This document shows positions 23,178 to 34,400 of a stretch of 64,000 nt of DNA, piece after piece. The notes under the pieces are model-generated. The model saw only the letters and a program-made list of their open reading frames with translations. It ran no database searches and had not been told where the DNA came from. The stretch comes from Rhipicephalus microplus (Eukaryota > Arthropoda > Arachnida > Ixodida > Ixodidae): the NCBI RefSeq assembly GCF_043290135.1, contig NC_134704.1, forward strand, positions 11,773,001 to 11,837,000, written 5' to 3'. Made by a program: the position numbers and the translations under genes. The first letter of the stretch is position 1. Each line of letters starts with the position of its first letter.

Positions 23178-23470
23178 TCACAGGTAGAAATGAACGCGAA
23201 TAGGTGTCTCAGTTGTTACTTCGCTGTGTCTGAAAAGCGCGCCCTTTTTGCAAGTGGAGACTGCGCAACGATTGCAATGTTCTTTGTGCGCCCGATAACA
23301 CCAGCATAAGCGTTCCGGTGAAATTTCAAGGCCAACCAAGACGAACGATTCTCCCCACCGCGACATAATGGTGCGCAAGTGAGCATCTGCCCCCATACTC
23401 TCCGTAATGCAAAGTATGCGTGGGAGATGAGAGCGTGCGCCTCCACGTCACGACGATGGGACGACGCGCG
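23178..23470 (+). repeat. Dispersed repeat family A, copy 1
   Basis: It shares an ordered series of blocks with 29785-30060: CACAGGTA, TTGTTACTTCGCTGTGT, TGAAAAGCGC, TTCCGGTGAAA, CAATTCTCCCCACC-like and GCAAAGTATGCG. No coding capacity or termini were recognised. The family is unnamed here. Confidence 0.6.
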
Positions 23471-23597
23471 CTCATTGCGCCATCTTGTCGGTCATGTTGA
23501 AAACGCAATGGTCCGCCCTTACCCCGAGATGCCCTTCACCAGCTGTAAAGAGTAGATATAAATAGCTTGCCGTTTGAACGTTGGAGGAGCAGTTCTT

Positions 23598-23669
23598 TTG
23601 TAGCTCAGTGGTGGACGCCTCACGGTCACACTGCACAGGTCCCACTTTTGATCCCGCGCACCGGTCCTT
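23598..23669 (+). repeat. tRNA-like sequence (SINE head or tRNA pseudogene)
   Basis: TGTAGCTCAGTGGTGGACGCC is an A-box region, and about 45 bp later TTTTGATCCCGCGCACCGG resembles a B box with an acceptor 3' strand. The stems do not pair well enough for a working tRNA. A T-run directly after could act as a pol III terminator. Confidence 0.4.
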
Positions 23670-24169
23670 TTTCTGGATTATTTTTCTTTCTTCTTTACTT
23701 GCGAGACAATGACCCTCAGGCTCACCATCACTAGGGCACACAAAGGCGATGACTATACCCGTAGTTTACACAACAGAAATCTAAAAATCCATTTCATTCA
23801 GAGATATAACCTCGTTTATAAATCAATGGAGCCAGATGACTAACTTTCAGTCAATCATTTATCACTAGCTTGGAAGCCGAAAACTAAAGAAAGTGTATCA
23901 TTGGTGACTTATAAGTTCATCTTGCACGTTCGATGCGTCTTGCACGTTCGAAGATTGAGAGATTGCCCGTGCTGAGGCTTCTTCTAATGTCGCACCTCCT
24001 CCCCCCAAACAAACACACGCACACTCATTTTCTATAAATTACACATTATTCAATTGCGCGTACTGTTCTCATGTTCCTGTTTTGTTCTTTTAGTGGGAAT
24101 GACTAGACTTCATTATTCCCGTTTTCAATCATGGCAGAGCTCATTAGAGTTTTACTCAGGTTGGTTGCC

Positions 24170-24500
24170 CTACCAGGACATGACACTTTGTTCCAAGAGG
24201 CTGGTATCGAGAAAGTGCGTCGTGGTCTGCCAGCCTTGCCGAGCCCATCAAACCTCAAGGACAACAGAAAAAGTGTCTAGCGGAACTCTCAAGACCATTT
24301 CCGCCTTGTAGATGGGCCAGCATTATGTGTACTGATTGCAAAAGGAAGTCGTCACCATCTACATCGGCCCGACGTGCACAGTAGGGGGTACAACGTTTCC
24401 ACGGACTTCCGTTGGTGCTATGCCCCCATCGATGCTCCTTACGGAGTTGCTGCCTTTTGTAGCTTGTTTTCCTCTATCCAGCCCACTGGATTCGTGAAAT
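24170..24500 (+). pseudogene. Degenerate Ty3/gypsy integrase remnant
   Basis: Scattered frames read CVVVCQPCRAHQTS (second half of an integrase zinc finger), then LSRPFPPCRWASIMCTD (entry to the DDE core), then FHGLPLVLCPHRCS and FCSLFSSIQPTGF. These follow the order of the HGLP-x-x-x-xxDRG-xxF-xxxxFxxxxGT segment of gypsy integrases. Every block is damaged and frames change between blocks. This is recognition by motif order only. Confidence 0.4.
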
Positions 24501-25930
24501 TATAGCCGATGGTGGTAAGACTACAGTAGGATCTCACACTGCTGAAGTTTGCATGCATTGCGAAAACTCGCATGTAACTAAGTGCGTTATTACTGGCTCT
24601 CTCAGCAATTCCTTGCGCGTCTATAATAATGTAATTCGTCGTCGTTAATCTACAACTATTTTATTCTTAGGTGTCCCATCTGTTTTGTGTCGATAAATAG
24701 CAAAGTTAACGTTGTTTAGTATTCCGACTGCGGGACATGAAATTCTCAAGTTTTAATGAATAGAAGCCAAGTTCGCAAAATTATGGATATTAGTAGAATT
24801 TCTCGTGTGCTAGCATTACCTTATATATATGGTTGTCAACAATAATTTTCTTTAGTTGTGCCTAGCCGAACTGCTTCCTGGCAGTGACACGTCCTCTATT
24901 TGCCATTGCTTTCGATAACACAGTCTTACTTTACTTATGGCACTCATTATCTTGAGCCAAGAGTTATGGTAACGACGTCTTCCGTTATGTGCGCGGATAC
25001 GGTCGCAGCACCTTTGAGATGGTATCATTCGGAGCGAAAACTACCAGCCACATATTTATATTTTTTTATGAGAATGACTTCCAGGCTGGCTATGAAGCGA
25101 TTGGTCTAGCACGTAGTACACTGTTCTGATATTGCTGAGATATTGAGAGGCATCGGTTCCCGAAGAAAACGAGGTGACATTCCATTGTAGCTAGGTCAAT
25201 AGTGGGAACATCTTCATAAATATCATTATGGTATTTCCGGCTGCTACTTAAAAAAATGCATTCTTATTATGACGTGAATTTATTTCATGAGTAAACAGCT
25301 TCAATATAGTGAAGAATTATACTGCTTAAAAGCTTGTGCTATCATCATTATTATTCTTTGACACAAGGGTTGGTCTCGATGCATGAATGACGCCACGAAA
25401 TGCCACTATGCTGCTGTGGCTATGTGAGTACAGGTTATTTCTTTACCAGCAGCTAAATGTATAACATGGAGGCTTTAGATTGATAGCATAGTATTTAAAA
25501 ACAACAACTTATCATCACTTCGTCCTTAAGGTGTTGCCATATCATGCACCTATCACTGTTCACGCTGTTGAATTATTTGTTACCACTCGACTTTTCCCGC
25601 TGCCTCTACCTCTATTCTGTTCTTTCGTTCTTTCCGAATTATCAGTGAGCACGAAACCGACATCTCGTGTTTTCATTCGTTGAATGCGGCGTTTTCTACG
25701 CCGAATGGACGCCAACGAAACCCAAGGGCGGCTCTACTACCACCGTGAAAACTATACGAAGGCGTGTGCACGTGAAAGTGGTTTGGTTCATCGTTTCGGG
25801 CCTTATCAATTGATGTTTCAGTGGGCAAACATATAGGAAAATACATTTGTTTCTTGTTTACGTAAAATAATCTATAGCCTTGGCATTGTGCCACATGAAG
25901 TATATCCGTCCTGGTAGCACCTGAAAGACC
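24501..25930. other. Unrecognised intergenic DNA upstream of the glycosyltransferase exon
   Basis: No exon with both splice sites was recognised. The first exon of the glycosyltransferase (5' UTR plus start codon) may lie here or further upstream. Confidence 0.3.
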
Positions 25931-25931
25931 A

Positions 25932-25975
<44 letters not shown>

Positions 25976-25997
25976 GCAGCAGCAGCAGCAACAACAA
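25932..25997. repeat. (CAA)n/(CAG)n trinucleotide repeat
   Basis: A CAA run with a short CAG block, about 55 bp before a predicted exon. It is probably intronic and is not read as polyglutamine in any supported gene. Confidence 0.9.
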
Positions 25998-26051
25998 CGT
26001 CCCATGAGGATGTCATGTTAATTTGCGCACGCTCGCTTCGCTTCCACACAG

Positions 26052-26377
26052 GGCAAGAAGACGAAGTGCAGCTGGGTGTGGACATTGAGCTGCACCTGTT
26101 CGCTGGCGGCCGTCGTCATGACGGTGGTCATTTACTTCCGAGACCGACGCGTGAGCGGGGAGGTGTACCCGGGCTACGTGGTTGAAAGCTCCGCTTTCTA
26201 TGCACCATTCCGGTGGTCCCGTAATAGCGCCTACCGGATGACGCCGGCTTCTGGCAACCTGCTCATTCAGCCACCCGAAGGCATCTGTGCAAAGGCGTTC
26301 GGTGGGGGCAACAGCAGCGCTTCTCAAGAGAGCATCGTTGTGGTTGTGCACTCGGCACCACATCACTTCGAGCACAG
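26052..26377 (+). CDS. GT31 beta-1,3-glycosyltransferase, membrane-anchor exon
   Basis: The exon encodes the N-terminal part of a type II Golgi membrane protein: a short basic cytosolic end (GKKTKCS), one membrane segment (WTLSCTCSLAAVVMTVVIYF), a stem, and the beginning of the GT31 domain (LLIQPPEGICAKAF, ESIVVVVHSAP). I place its start at 26052 because CTTCCACACAG is a good acceptor, TAA closes the frame at 26019-26021, and there is no ATG before the membrane segment. The start codon should therefore be in an upstream exon that I did not find. A Met at 26118 would cut the membrane segment in half. The donor is CACAG|GTAAAA at 26377/26378, phase 2. Confidence 0.75.
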
Positions 26378-27319
26378 GTAAAACTTACCGGCCACTGCAG
26401 TTCAAGGCTCGATAGATTTCAGTGCCTCGAGTCGACGTGCGCTTCGGAAGAGGTTCAGCTAGTAGTTAAACAGGAGAGAGAGAAGGAATATTGTTTTGTT
26501 GTCAGCAAGCGCACTGTATGCCCGAGGTTGGCGGCCTCCAAATCCATTTAGCCAGGCTGCGCTGATTCTTCGGGTCTTTGTGCAATAGCGGGGCCTCCTA
26601 CTGCTCTTCGGTTAGTGTTTTGGTGCTGATGTTTCGTACACATCTCCATGCCATTTATGGCATGGGGTGTCCGAGACATCCCGGTACTTGCTAGTATATA
26701 GACAAGTGTTCAGTCGGTGAGGTGCGGTAAAGTAGTATACCGTGAACGTAAGTGTTCCTCTGCAGCTTCGTGGGGGTTACTGTCTCTTACTTATTTAGGC
26801 TGGGTTGGGGTGACGGCAGTACTATTCTGCCTAGTCCTTAGCACAATAAATAAAAAAAGGAAGATTCAGCCAAATAGTGCAGCGATGACTTGTAGGTAAA
26901 GAAAAACAAAGTGTGGCAGCATGATACGCACTCTGTAACACACGAAGGTGAAAGTCTGCTGCCCATTTCATAAGGCGTGAACTTTAAAATTGGATACTGG
27001 ACTTCCATCAACGCAAAACGATTCGGAGTGTGAGCAAGATGGTTTAAATAATCTTTATGTTTTCATTTACTTGCATTGGTGTTAAAGTATTTTTGGCTGC
27101 AACAACCTAGACATAGGATGTTTGTATTTCTTTGTAGTGCTGCAAGCTGGCGTTCACATAGCTAAGGTTCTCAGTTAAGCTGAAAAATGCAAATTGCAAA
27201 ATAACTTGTTGCTGGGCTACACGATAAACCATTTCAAAAATATTAGAGTGTGAGAAAATGTCCCATTGACACACACTAGCTCAGACACACAAACGCGCAC
27301 AACACGCAGAGTGCGCGCA

Positions 27320-27532
27320 CAGGCGTGTGCAAAAGTGTAGACACGACGGCATCGCGTGGTTCAAGGCAACGACGCGTTCTGTAGCGGCGAGACGCCTGCT
27401 GTGGTGCGCAAGCGCATCCCGTCGTATCGGTTGGCCCCTCATGTCACTATCTCTGATGCCGTTACGGTGCTCGTAGATAATGCGAGAACTGGGTGTCGCT
27501 TTCTTTGCCCCATTTTATTTGTGCCTTTTTTA
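27320..27532 (+). repeat. Dispersed repeat family B, copy 1
   Basis: Blocks such as GTGGTGCGCAAGCGCATCCC, CGGTTGGCCCCTCATGTC, GGTGTCGC and TTTGTGCC are shared with the opposite strand of 30940-31180. It ends where the next MITE begins. Confidence 0.65.
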
Positions 27533-28220
27533 GGGGCGAAGCTCCTTAGGGCGTGGGCTGTGCGTCCCCTGTAGCCTGTATGTAGCCACCTCTAGTTTAG
27601 TTCTTGCAGTGTTCACTAGATGGCGGTACCGTCCCCTGTATGTAGCCACCTCTAGTTTAGTTCTTGCAGTGTTCACTAGATGGCGGTACCGTCTCCTGTA
27701 TGTAGCCACCTCTCGTTTAGTTCTTGTAGTGTTTACTAGATGGTGGTACTTGTAGCTGATGATGAAAAGATGCAAGATGTTATAAACTAGAAAGCGGTAC
27801 TTGTAGTTGATGAAAGACGCGAGATCTTATAAAATAGGAATGATGTCACATATGGCGCGTGTCATTGGTTGAAGGCAATCGTTCGATTTAGTGCGGCGAC
27901 GTACGCTAGGGGGAGCGTTGTAATAAAATCCGTTCGCTGTTGGCGCGCGCTCGGAGTCGCCGGATGGATAAGGCTGCACAGCGGAGAGAGCGCAAGGCAC
28001 AGACCATAAAGCGGTCATAATGAAGGGACATCGCAAACCATCCATCGTCTAAGAACAAATAAAAGTTGATTTGTGTATATACACACACAGCGTTTCTCAC
28101 GTCTTTACATGATGATCGACTGGGCGAATTACACGGAAGATTCACAGTTTACCGATGAATCCCTCCGGAGCTTCGCCCATTCATCATCATTCAACCCGTG
28201 AATATGCCGTAATTTTTTTT
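27533..28220 (+). mobile_element. MITE-like element with 60-bp internal tandem repeats, copy 1
   Basis: The left end GGGGCGAAGCTCC (27533) and the right GGAGCTTCGCCC (28167-28178) are inverted repeats. A shared tail (ATTCATCATCATTCA to a T-run) extends to about 28220, so the ends are asymmetric. Inside are three 60-bp units (about 27574-27753), the first two practically identical. A shared body follows (GTCATTGGTTGAAGGCAATC and others). Compared with the copy at 46985 it has one extra repeat unit and about 170 bp more interior before the right end. No transposase is present. Confidence 0.75.
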
Positions 28221-28284
28221 CTTTTTCATTTTCCTCCTTTTTTTACGTAGCGGCTGTGACGGGTGCCGGTTCCAGCACCTGGCT

Positions 28285-28548
28285 CACGTCGTTAATTAGA
28301 TAGATATGTGGGGTTTAACGTCCCAAAACCACCATATGATTATGAGAGACGCCATAGTGGAGGGCTCCGGAAATTTCGACCACCTGGGCTTCTTTAACGT
28401 GCACCCAAATCTGAGCACACGGGCCTACAACATTTCCGCCTCCATCGGAAATGCAGCCGCCGCAGCTGGGATTCGAACCCGCGACCTGCGGGTCAGCAGC
28501 CGAGTACCTTAGCCACTAGACCACCGTGTCGGGGCACGTCGTTAATTA
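28285..28548 (-). mobile_element. Full-length Ruka SINE with 14-bp target duplication
   Basis: The SINE body lies at 28299-28534 on the - strand: tRNA-like head with A box (TGGTCTAGTGGCTAAGG) and B box (GGTTCGAATCC), conserved body (TGTAGGCCCGTGTGCTCAG, AAATTTCCGGAGCCCTCC) and tail (GTTAAACCCCACATATC). Perfect repeats CACGTCGTTAATTA stand at 28285-28298 and 28535-28548. It is a recent insertion in the glycosyltransferase intron. Confidence 0.95.
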
Positions 28549-29784
28549 TGCCGGTTGATTATCATCACTAACGTAGCTAGCATCACAAAAACTGATAAAG
28601 AAAATTACTCCAAGTTAAGTTTTCTAAGCTAAGCTTGCCGATGCAAGCTGCATGGCGCTTAAGTATGAAGATGCGTCCTCGAGCCGTAATTGCAGTTTCT
28701 TGATTGGGCATTGTTGCCCAATTTCGTAATCTAGCTATTTTATTGCACTTCTTCACACAAAAGAGAACCAGAACTTTACAGGCCTCTTGCACCGTGTATC
28801 TCTGCGTGAATAATTACTCTGCATTAGACGCGTTTACTTCAAAGAGTGTCCTATGTAGTAACAGATTTCTCAATTTGGCAATATTCGCGTAATACTGCGG
28901 CTTCATACTCGTGTACCTCGTGTGGGCTTCAATGTCACTCGAATTTTTTTCCGGCGATAATTCTAACTAGTTCTAAGGTCAATTCTATTTAATTCAACCT
29001 AATGAGACTAGACTTCGTCAGAAGTAATTAGTGTCTTATCTTCAATTCTCTGAGCTCATGGAAATCCGACTTCGATTATTTCGATTGTGTTTAATGAGAA
29101 GTTGTTTAATTAAAATAATTAAAGTCTGATCAGTTTGATGCTGTAATGGTGCAACATGCTTTTATTTATCTATCCTTACCTTATCGCTGCCTAATTAGCT
29201 TGCTGAGGCATAATTATTTTGTATGGTCACGTGAAACTCCATGTACCTTGGCCGTGCTTGATTGGATATCAGGCCAATTATTGAGCCGTAACTTGTACGC
29301 GTAATAACTGTTACTATTTAGACATAAGTGAGCTTAAATAGTACAGATTCGGTAAGGGGTATTTGGTATCTCGCGGGGTTTGGCTCCTCTGGGATCCTGG
29401 GGAAGTTGATTTGGAATAATTGGCTTCGATTAGGTTGCTTTATTTGGGCTAATATGGCTCGCCTAAGTTAAATGCTAGCATGATCACCTATGCCTAAGTA
29501 GATTTATCTGCAGGTGTACATTTCTCGATCCATCTGGGTGCATCGAAGCTCTGCTACACTTTACATAAAAAGTTATAGTTTCGCGGCAAGGACGACGCAA
29601 CGAATGCGATAGCAATTACTTGGAATGTAACGCTGAGAACGGCTAGCATATGGAAACGTGAAGCGTGCTGCTAACGCACGAATTACGCACGAAAACAACT
29701 CACGCAGGACGAGAGCTAACTAGCAACGTTTACAACTCGACGCTTAACGCGATCTTTAAACAAAAACGACGCACGAAACGTAAT

Positions 29785-30060
29785 CACAGGTACATATATG
29801 AGTGTGAAATAACGAGTGCCCCAATTGTTACTTCTCTGTGTTTGAAAAGCGCACTGTCTTCGCAAACGGGGCCTGCCCAGCGAGCGAAGTTGAGCGTTGT
29901 GATCCAAGCAACTACTACAATCATTCCGGTGAAAGGCTAAGGCACGCAATTCTCCCCACCAAAGAATAAGCGCGAGCGCTCAAGCACCTAACTTCCGCGC
30001 CCCCATGCGCAGGGCAAAGTATGCGCAGGAGATAAGCTCGCATTGGCACATCGCAACTGA
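29785..30060 (+). repeat. Dispersed repeat family A, copy 2
   Basis: Homologous to 23178-23470 in the same orientation and probably extending left to about 29580 (repeated ACGCACGAA motifs). It lies inside the glycosyltransferase intron. Confidence 0.6.
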
Positions 30061-30128
30061 TGGGGTGGTCAGCACTGGGGGATTTTTTTATTTCTGGTGT
30101 TCTCTATATATAGATACGTCTACACTGT

Positions 30129-30585
30129 CGTTCTTCATGAAAGAGAACACGTGAACACATGGACTGCGCTCTGCGGCGGCTGCCTACAGCACCACCAGCC
30201 AACAAGGGACGAAAGCACGTTCGCTTCTCGCGTCATCTATCGCCAAGCAGATAACGAGTTATGGCCGGTATATAGACAAGCGCTCCTACATTACGCTTCC
30301 TGATCACTCGCGCGGTGAGCAATATCGGGTGATTACTGTAGCTTGCGCCATGGTTGTGAACAACGTTTGATATGTTCGCAGTGTACTACGCACTGCAGGC
30401 GTAAGCAGAGAGAGAGTGCAATCTAGCAGCGCTTGTCTACCGGCCATAACTCGTTATTATTTTTTTTGGCAACAGATGACGCTGAAAGCGAACGTGTTTC
30501 CTTTTGGTCTCGGTTGATGGTGCTGTAGGCAGCCGCTGCAGAGTGCAGACCTGACGTTCACGTGTTCTTTTCCATAAAGGACGGC
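30129..30585. repeat. Long imperfect inverted repeat
   Basis: The arms 30129-30284 and 30428-30585 are complementary over about 155 bp with scattered mismatches. Shared blocks: GAACACGTGAAC, GGCTGCCTACAGCACCA, CACGTTCGCTT, ATAACGAGTTATGGCCGGTA and GACAAGCGCT. The spacer is about 143 bp. It could fold as a stem-loop within the glycosyltransferase pre-mRNA. It may be a foldback transposon or two head-to-head repeat copies. Confidence 0.75.
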
Positions 30586-30939
30586 AGATTTGGCAACGGT
30601 AAAAACAAGTAGAGATTGTTCATATAACTGCTATCACAATAAAAGAGCAAGCTGGACTGAGCCTAATTACACGTACTTACTTTACTAGGTGATAGCGCGC
30701 TGACCTCCGGCTTCATTACAATCGGCTACACTTACATTGGCCTAAGTAGGCTCATTTAAGTTCAACTTGGCCTAAACCAACGAACGCAAGCTGAGCTGAG
30801 AAAACTTAATTTTGTGTGCTTGGTGCCACCAGGTTCTGCGATGATAGCATTAGCTTAGTTGTGCTAATCAACAGCTATAAATAACGATGCGAGCTCGGCT
30901 GTGGAAGCGGTGTGTTCGCAACCGCTACGTAAACAAAAA

Positions 30940-31180
30940 AAAGAGGCACAAATTCAATGGAGCAAGGAAGGCGACACCCAGCTGTCATTTTGACTACGAG
31001 CGCTGTACCCGCGTAAGCGATAGCGACATGAGGGGCCAACCGACATGACGGGACGCGCATGCGCACCGCAGCATTCGTCTTGTCGCTAGATAGCACGACG
31101 CTTTCGGCCAAGTTATCCCGTGGTCTGCACACTCTTGCTCACGTCTGTACGAGTTTGGGTGACTGCGTGGGTGGGTGCGT
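30940..31180 (-). repeat. Dispersed repeat family B, copy 2
   Basis: The reverse complement matches 27320-27532 (for example GCGGTGCGCATGCGCGTCCC, GTCGGTTGGCCCCTCATGTC, GGTGTCGCCTTCCTTG). It ends 120 bp before the catalytic exon. Confidence 0.65.
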
Positions 31181-31303
31181 ACGTGTATAATTGTGTCATT
31201 TGTTCGCGCTCGCATAACTTTCAAAGTCATAGTGCGTTGAGACTATTCGCTACATGTTAAGAGCGTATATAAAAGCGTCAAAACTATTTATTTTGTGGTT
31301 TAG

Positions 31304-32045
31304 GTCCGCCATAAGAGCGACGTGGGCCAGGGATGCCAGCTTTCCTCTGCACAGCGGCGACGTCAGCGTGGATGCCCTCGTACTGTTCGCCATGGGCAGG
31401 CCCACCTCCTCACCGCTTCAGCACCAGACACAGGTCAGAATAGCCACAGAAGCAGCGTTGCACCAAGACATCATCGAGGGCTCCTTCCCGGGCACCTTCA
31501 GCGCTTCCCTGCCGCTCAACGCCATTATGCTCAAGTGGGTGTCCCTGGCATGCCCGCAAGTCAGCTACGTCGTCAAGGTATCGGATGACTCCTTCGTTAA
31601 CATGCGACGCCTGCGCGATACCCTCGGAGCGGTGCAGCTTCGTACCTCTGTCATCTACGCCCATATTTACCGCAAACCTTCCGTGTGGAACGGCCACAAG
31701 CTAACATTCATCAGGGATAACATCTGTGTAGCTTGCGGCTATGCAATGAGCGGCAATGCGGTGCCCCAGCTTCTTAACCGGTCTACGCACGGCGGCTTCA
31801 CCAGCGTCGAACACCTCTTCTGGAGCGCTGCTCAGGACCGCGTTGCCCCGCTCAGACTCGTGAACATGCAGGCGTTCTCCACCACTCGCGGCGAGGGCTC
31901 GGACAACTTTCCTTGTGGCGTAAGGGACGCCATTGCAAGCCGCCACTTGAGCGCAGATGACATGCATGAGGCGTGGAAGGTGTTGCACAATGGCACAGCA
32001 CCGTGTGTCGATAAACGCACTGAATCAGAACTACGTGATGCCTAG
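31304..32045 (+). CDS. GT31 beta-1,3-glycosyltransferase, catalytic exon
   Basis: It joins the 26052-26377 exon in phase 2, giving EHRSAIRATWARDASF, the first signature of the GT31 family (transfer of a UDP-sugar in beta-1,3 linkage, Golgi lumen). Also visible are DALVLFAMGRP, the segment LKWVSLACPQVSYVVKVSDDSFVN (the family's WxxxxCPxxxYxxKxDDDxFVN block) and the CVACGYAMSGNAVPQL segment (usual form SGxGYVMS). The metal-binding DDD is SDD here. The later EDV-type acidic motif reads VEHLF, so activity is uncertain. N-glycosylation sites occur at NRS and NGT. The stop TAG is at 32043-32045. The two exons give 355 codons, close to the usual 330-420. The acceptor sugar cannot be predicted. Confidence 0.85.
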
Positions 32046-34190
32046 CATCGGGCGATACTTCAGCATATTACGCATGTCTAAGTACGATCGAAGTCATCCG
32101 CGAAAGAAAGCATTGCAGCTAGGGCACAAAATGACATATATTGCGTTTCTAGTTCTACGCAGTAGGAAGTAAAATTATACCTGTTTATTCTCTTTTTGTT
32201 TGATGGCTCGGCCGAATCTTTTGGGCCTCTTACGTAAATAGAGCGTTTGTCTAGTATGTTTACGCTATCTACGGGCACACGTATTGTGTCTTATGATAAA
32301 TGCCAAATTCGGGGGTATATTACGGCTACATTGACAAATTATGGACTTGAATCAACAGTGAATAATAAAACGTTATGCAACTGCAAGTATTGCTATGTGA
32401 TGGTAATGAAGTCGAAGTTGGCGACGTTTGTTCGAGTGAACTCACTTTATGAAGTTCCTCTACGTGATATACCTATCCACTCCGGGTATTATGCATTTTA
32501 CACGTGCAAATACACGCAAACACATGCACTAACAAACGTAAAAAGAGCTAGGACCCCTCTTATTAACAAAAATAAGATTCTGGATACACATCTACATCGA
32601 AGGACACCCAGAGACCAAATAGAAATTACTTCTTGGTGTGGCATTAAACCACGTGTGTTGATTGTCGGCTCTTAATTTGTTATTAACTGCTGCCTTGCGC
32701 AAACTTGACACTGTGTATTTTGGAGAAGTCGTCATTGAGAGCTCGACAATATTGCCCGTTTTATGCTTAATCTAGTAAATATGAAAGTTGCACTGACCAC
32801 TTAATGTTACGCTCCAGCGGTCAATTACAGTGTAGCAGGATAACACGGTCACGAATTTCCCCACAGCAACGAATGTTTTGCTTTTTTCCTGTTACATGGA
32901 CTTCCTTTCCCAAAACACAAGTGCACATTTCTGCCATATTATTACTTACGTTTACCATAAGTGCTTTTACCGCAATGTACAACATTTGAAAACATGTGAA
33001 ATTTTTGTTCTTTTTGTCCTCCGTGAACCTGATCCCTTTAATGTTCCTTCGTCCGCTTCAATAGTAGAGCTTTAAAAAAACGTCAGTGTGGCTACTACAA
33101 TACTCGGATTTCATTGTTCTATGGAACACCGCATTCGACCAAAAAAAGTTCTACATGAACGAGTGAAAAGCAGTATTTAGTCGGCACAAGCCGATTTGTC
33201 GGAGCATCGCGAGAACAATAGAAAAGCCAGAGCTCTTGCTTGGAACAGAAAGATTTTGTTACGGAACAATCATTCCCAACGTTTTCGCGGCATGGGCGGA
33301 CACGTGAAGCCCATTACCTCGGCAAGGCAGGCTCTATTTCTAACCGGAATTTTATTTTTGGAGAAAGGTGCATGAAAGAACTTTAACAAAGTGCTTGATT
33401 GGGCTGGTTGGTGCTGCATGGTAGACGAAGAAAGTGCTTAACAGCGTCGTTTGAGCTGACAAGCACTTTGTTAGTATGAAAGAAACCGAAAATACGATCC
33501 GGTGACACAAGAAAGCGTTGAACGTCTGCTGAGGCGGGACTTCCTGAAAGGAACATTCGTGCACATTTGTGCTCGGGGTGCTTGTTTTGACAGTGTCCGG
33601 GTGTAAGGCATTAATATTTTGGGGGTTGCTGTGCTGTTCACAAATGGGTTAATTCCTGAGCAGTAAAAATTGAATATCGACAACTGCATCAAACGTACCT
33701 GCAATATGTGAACAACACTGCTATGGGCGGATTGTGCGTGACTTCATGGACGCAGCTTCCAAAAAAGTTGGCGCTCCAAGCTGGCCGTCTTTACGACAAA
33801 CATGTTGTGGTTAATCTGACTCAATGTGATGACGACTGAGAAGAGCGCCTCTGTGTGGGGCTAACGATAGAACCTGTATGCGATATTCTGATACCATACT
33901 TAGACATCGCAGACGTCGCTGCCCCCCATGCTGGCGCTCCGGCACGGCTATTACAGTGACATCACATCAAGCCATTCATTGATATTGTTCGTAAACAGCA
34001 CAAGTTCTCGCTCTCTGTCTCACATATTTGTGTCATATGCGATAACGTTTGCAACAATACCCACTCTCCCAGCCATTGTTTTAAAGCGAAAGCTGTTATG
34101 AGATTACAATGAGGGTTGCTTATGCAGTAAATGTCCACCGGTGGCCGCAACCACCAACGCACGAAATGGTGAAATAAAAAAAACCAAGGA
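32046..34190. other. Downstream of the glycosyltransferase; probable 3' UTR, then unrecognised DNA
   Basis: AATAAA occurs about 315 bases past the stop (within GTGAATAATAAAACG) and could be the poly(A) signal. A 142-codon open frame at 32247-32675 (+) overlaps it and has no domain. Beyond it nothing is recognised. Confidence 0.35.
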
Positions 34191-34194
34191 CGCA

Positions 34195-34262
34195 ATAGGA
34201 TTCGAACCAGTGTCTCCTACGTGCCAGCCCAGTATCCTACCACAGAGATACGCCATTTCTTT
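34195..34262 (-). repeat. tRNA-like SINE head or tRNA pseudogene
   Basis: On the - strand, ATGGCGTATCTCTGTGGTAG (A-box-like) is followed by GACACTGGTTCGAATCCTATT (B box GGTTCGAATCC) and then a T-run. The acceptor strands do not pair, so a working tRNA is unlikely. Confidence 0.45.
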
Positions 34263-34374
34263 GCTTTATTGCCTGTTTCCAGACACTATGTACAGATGTC
34301 CTTAAAGAGTCATATAAACTAGATAGTCTGCCTCGGTATTTTAGCGAGGCTGATACTATTTTGATACCAAAGAC

Positions 34375-34400
34375 CATAGAGAGAGAGAGAGAGAGAGACA
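34375..34400. repeat. (GA)n microsatellite
   Basis: About 12 GA units. Confidence 0.9.

Larger units (their letters stand above)
26378..31303 (+). other. Intron of the glycosyltransferase gene, repeat-rich
   Basis: It is bounded by GTAAAA (26378) and TGTGGTTTAG (ends 31303). It holds a 60-bp-repeat MITE, a full Ruka SINE, family A copy 2, an inverted-repeat pair, and two oppositely oriented copies of family B. Non-repeat parts (26400-27300, 28550-29750, 30590-30930) show no other exon. Confidence 0.7.

Noticed and set aside
27530..27775. 20-residue repeat protein on the - strand (also 46982-47167)
   Set aside because: It results from 60-bp tandem repeats of a MITE whose period is divisible by three; there is no start context or conservation beyond the DNA.
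32247..32675. 142-codon + strand frame after the glycosyltransferase
   Set aside because: It is AT-rich, lacks a domain and probably lies in the 3' UTR or beyond.
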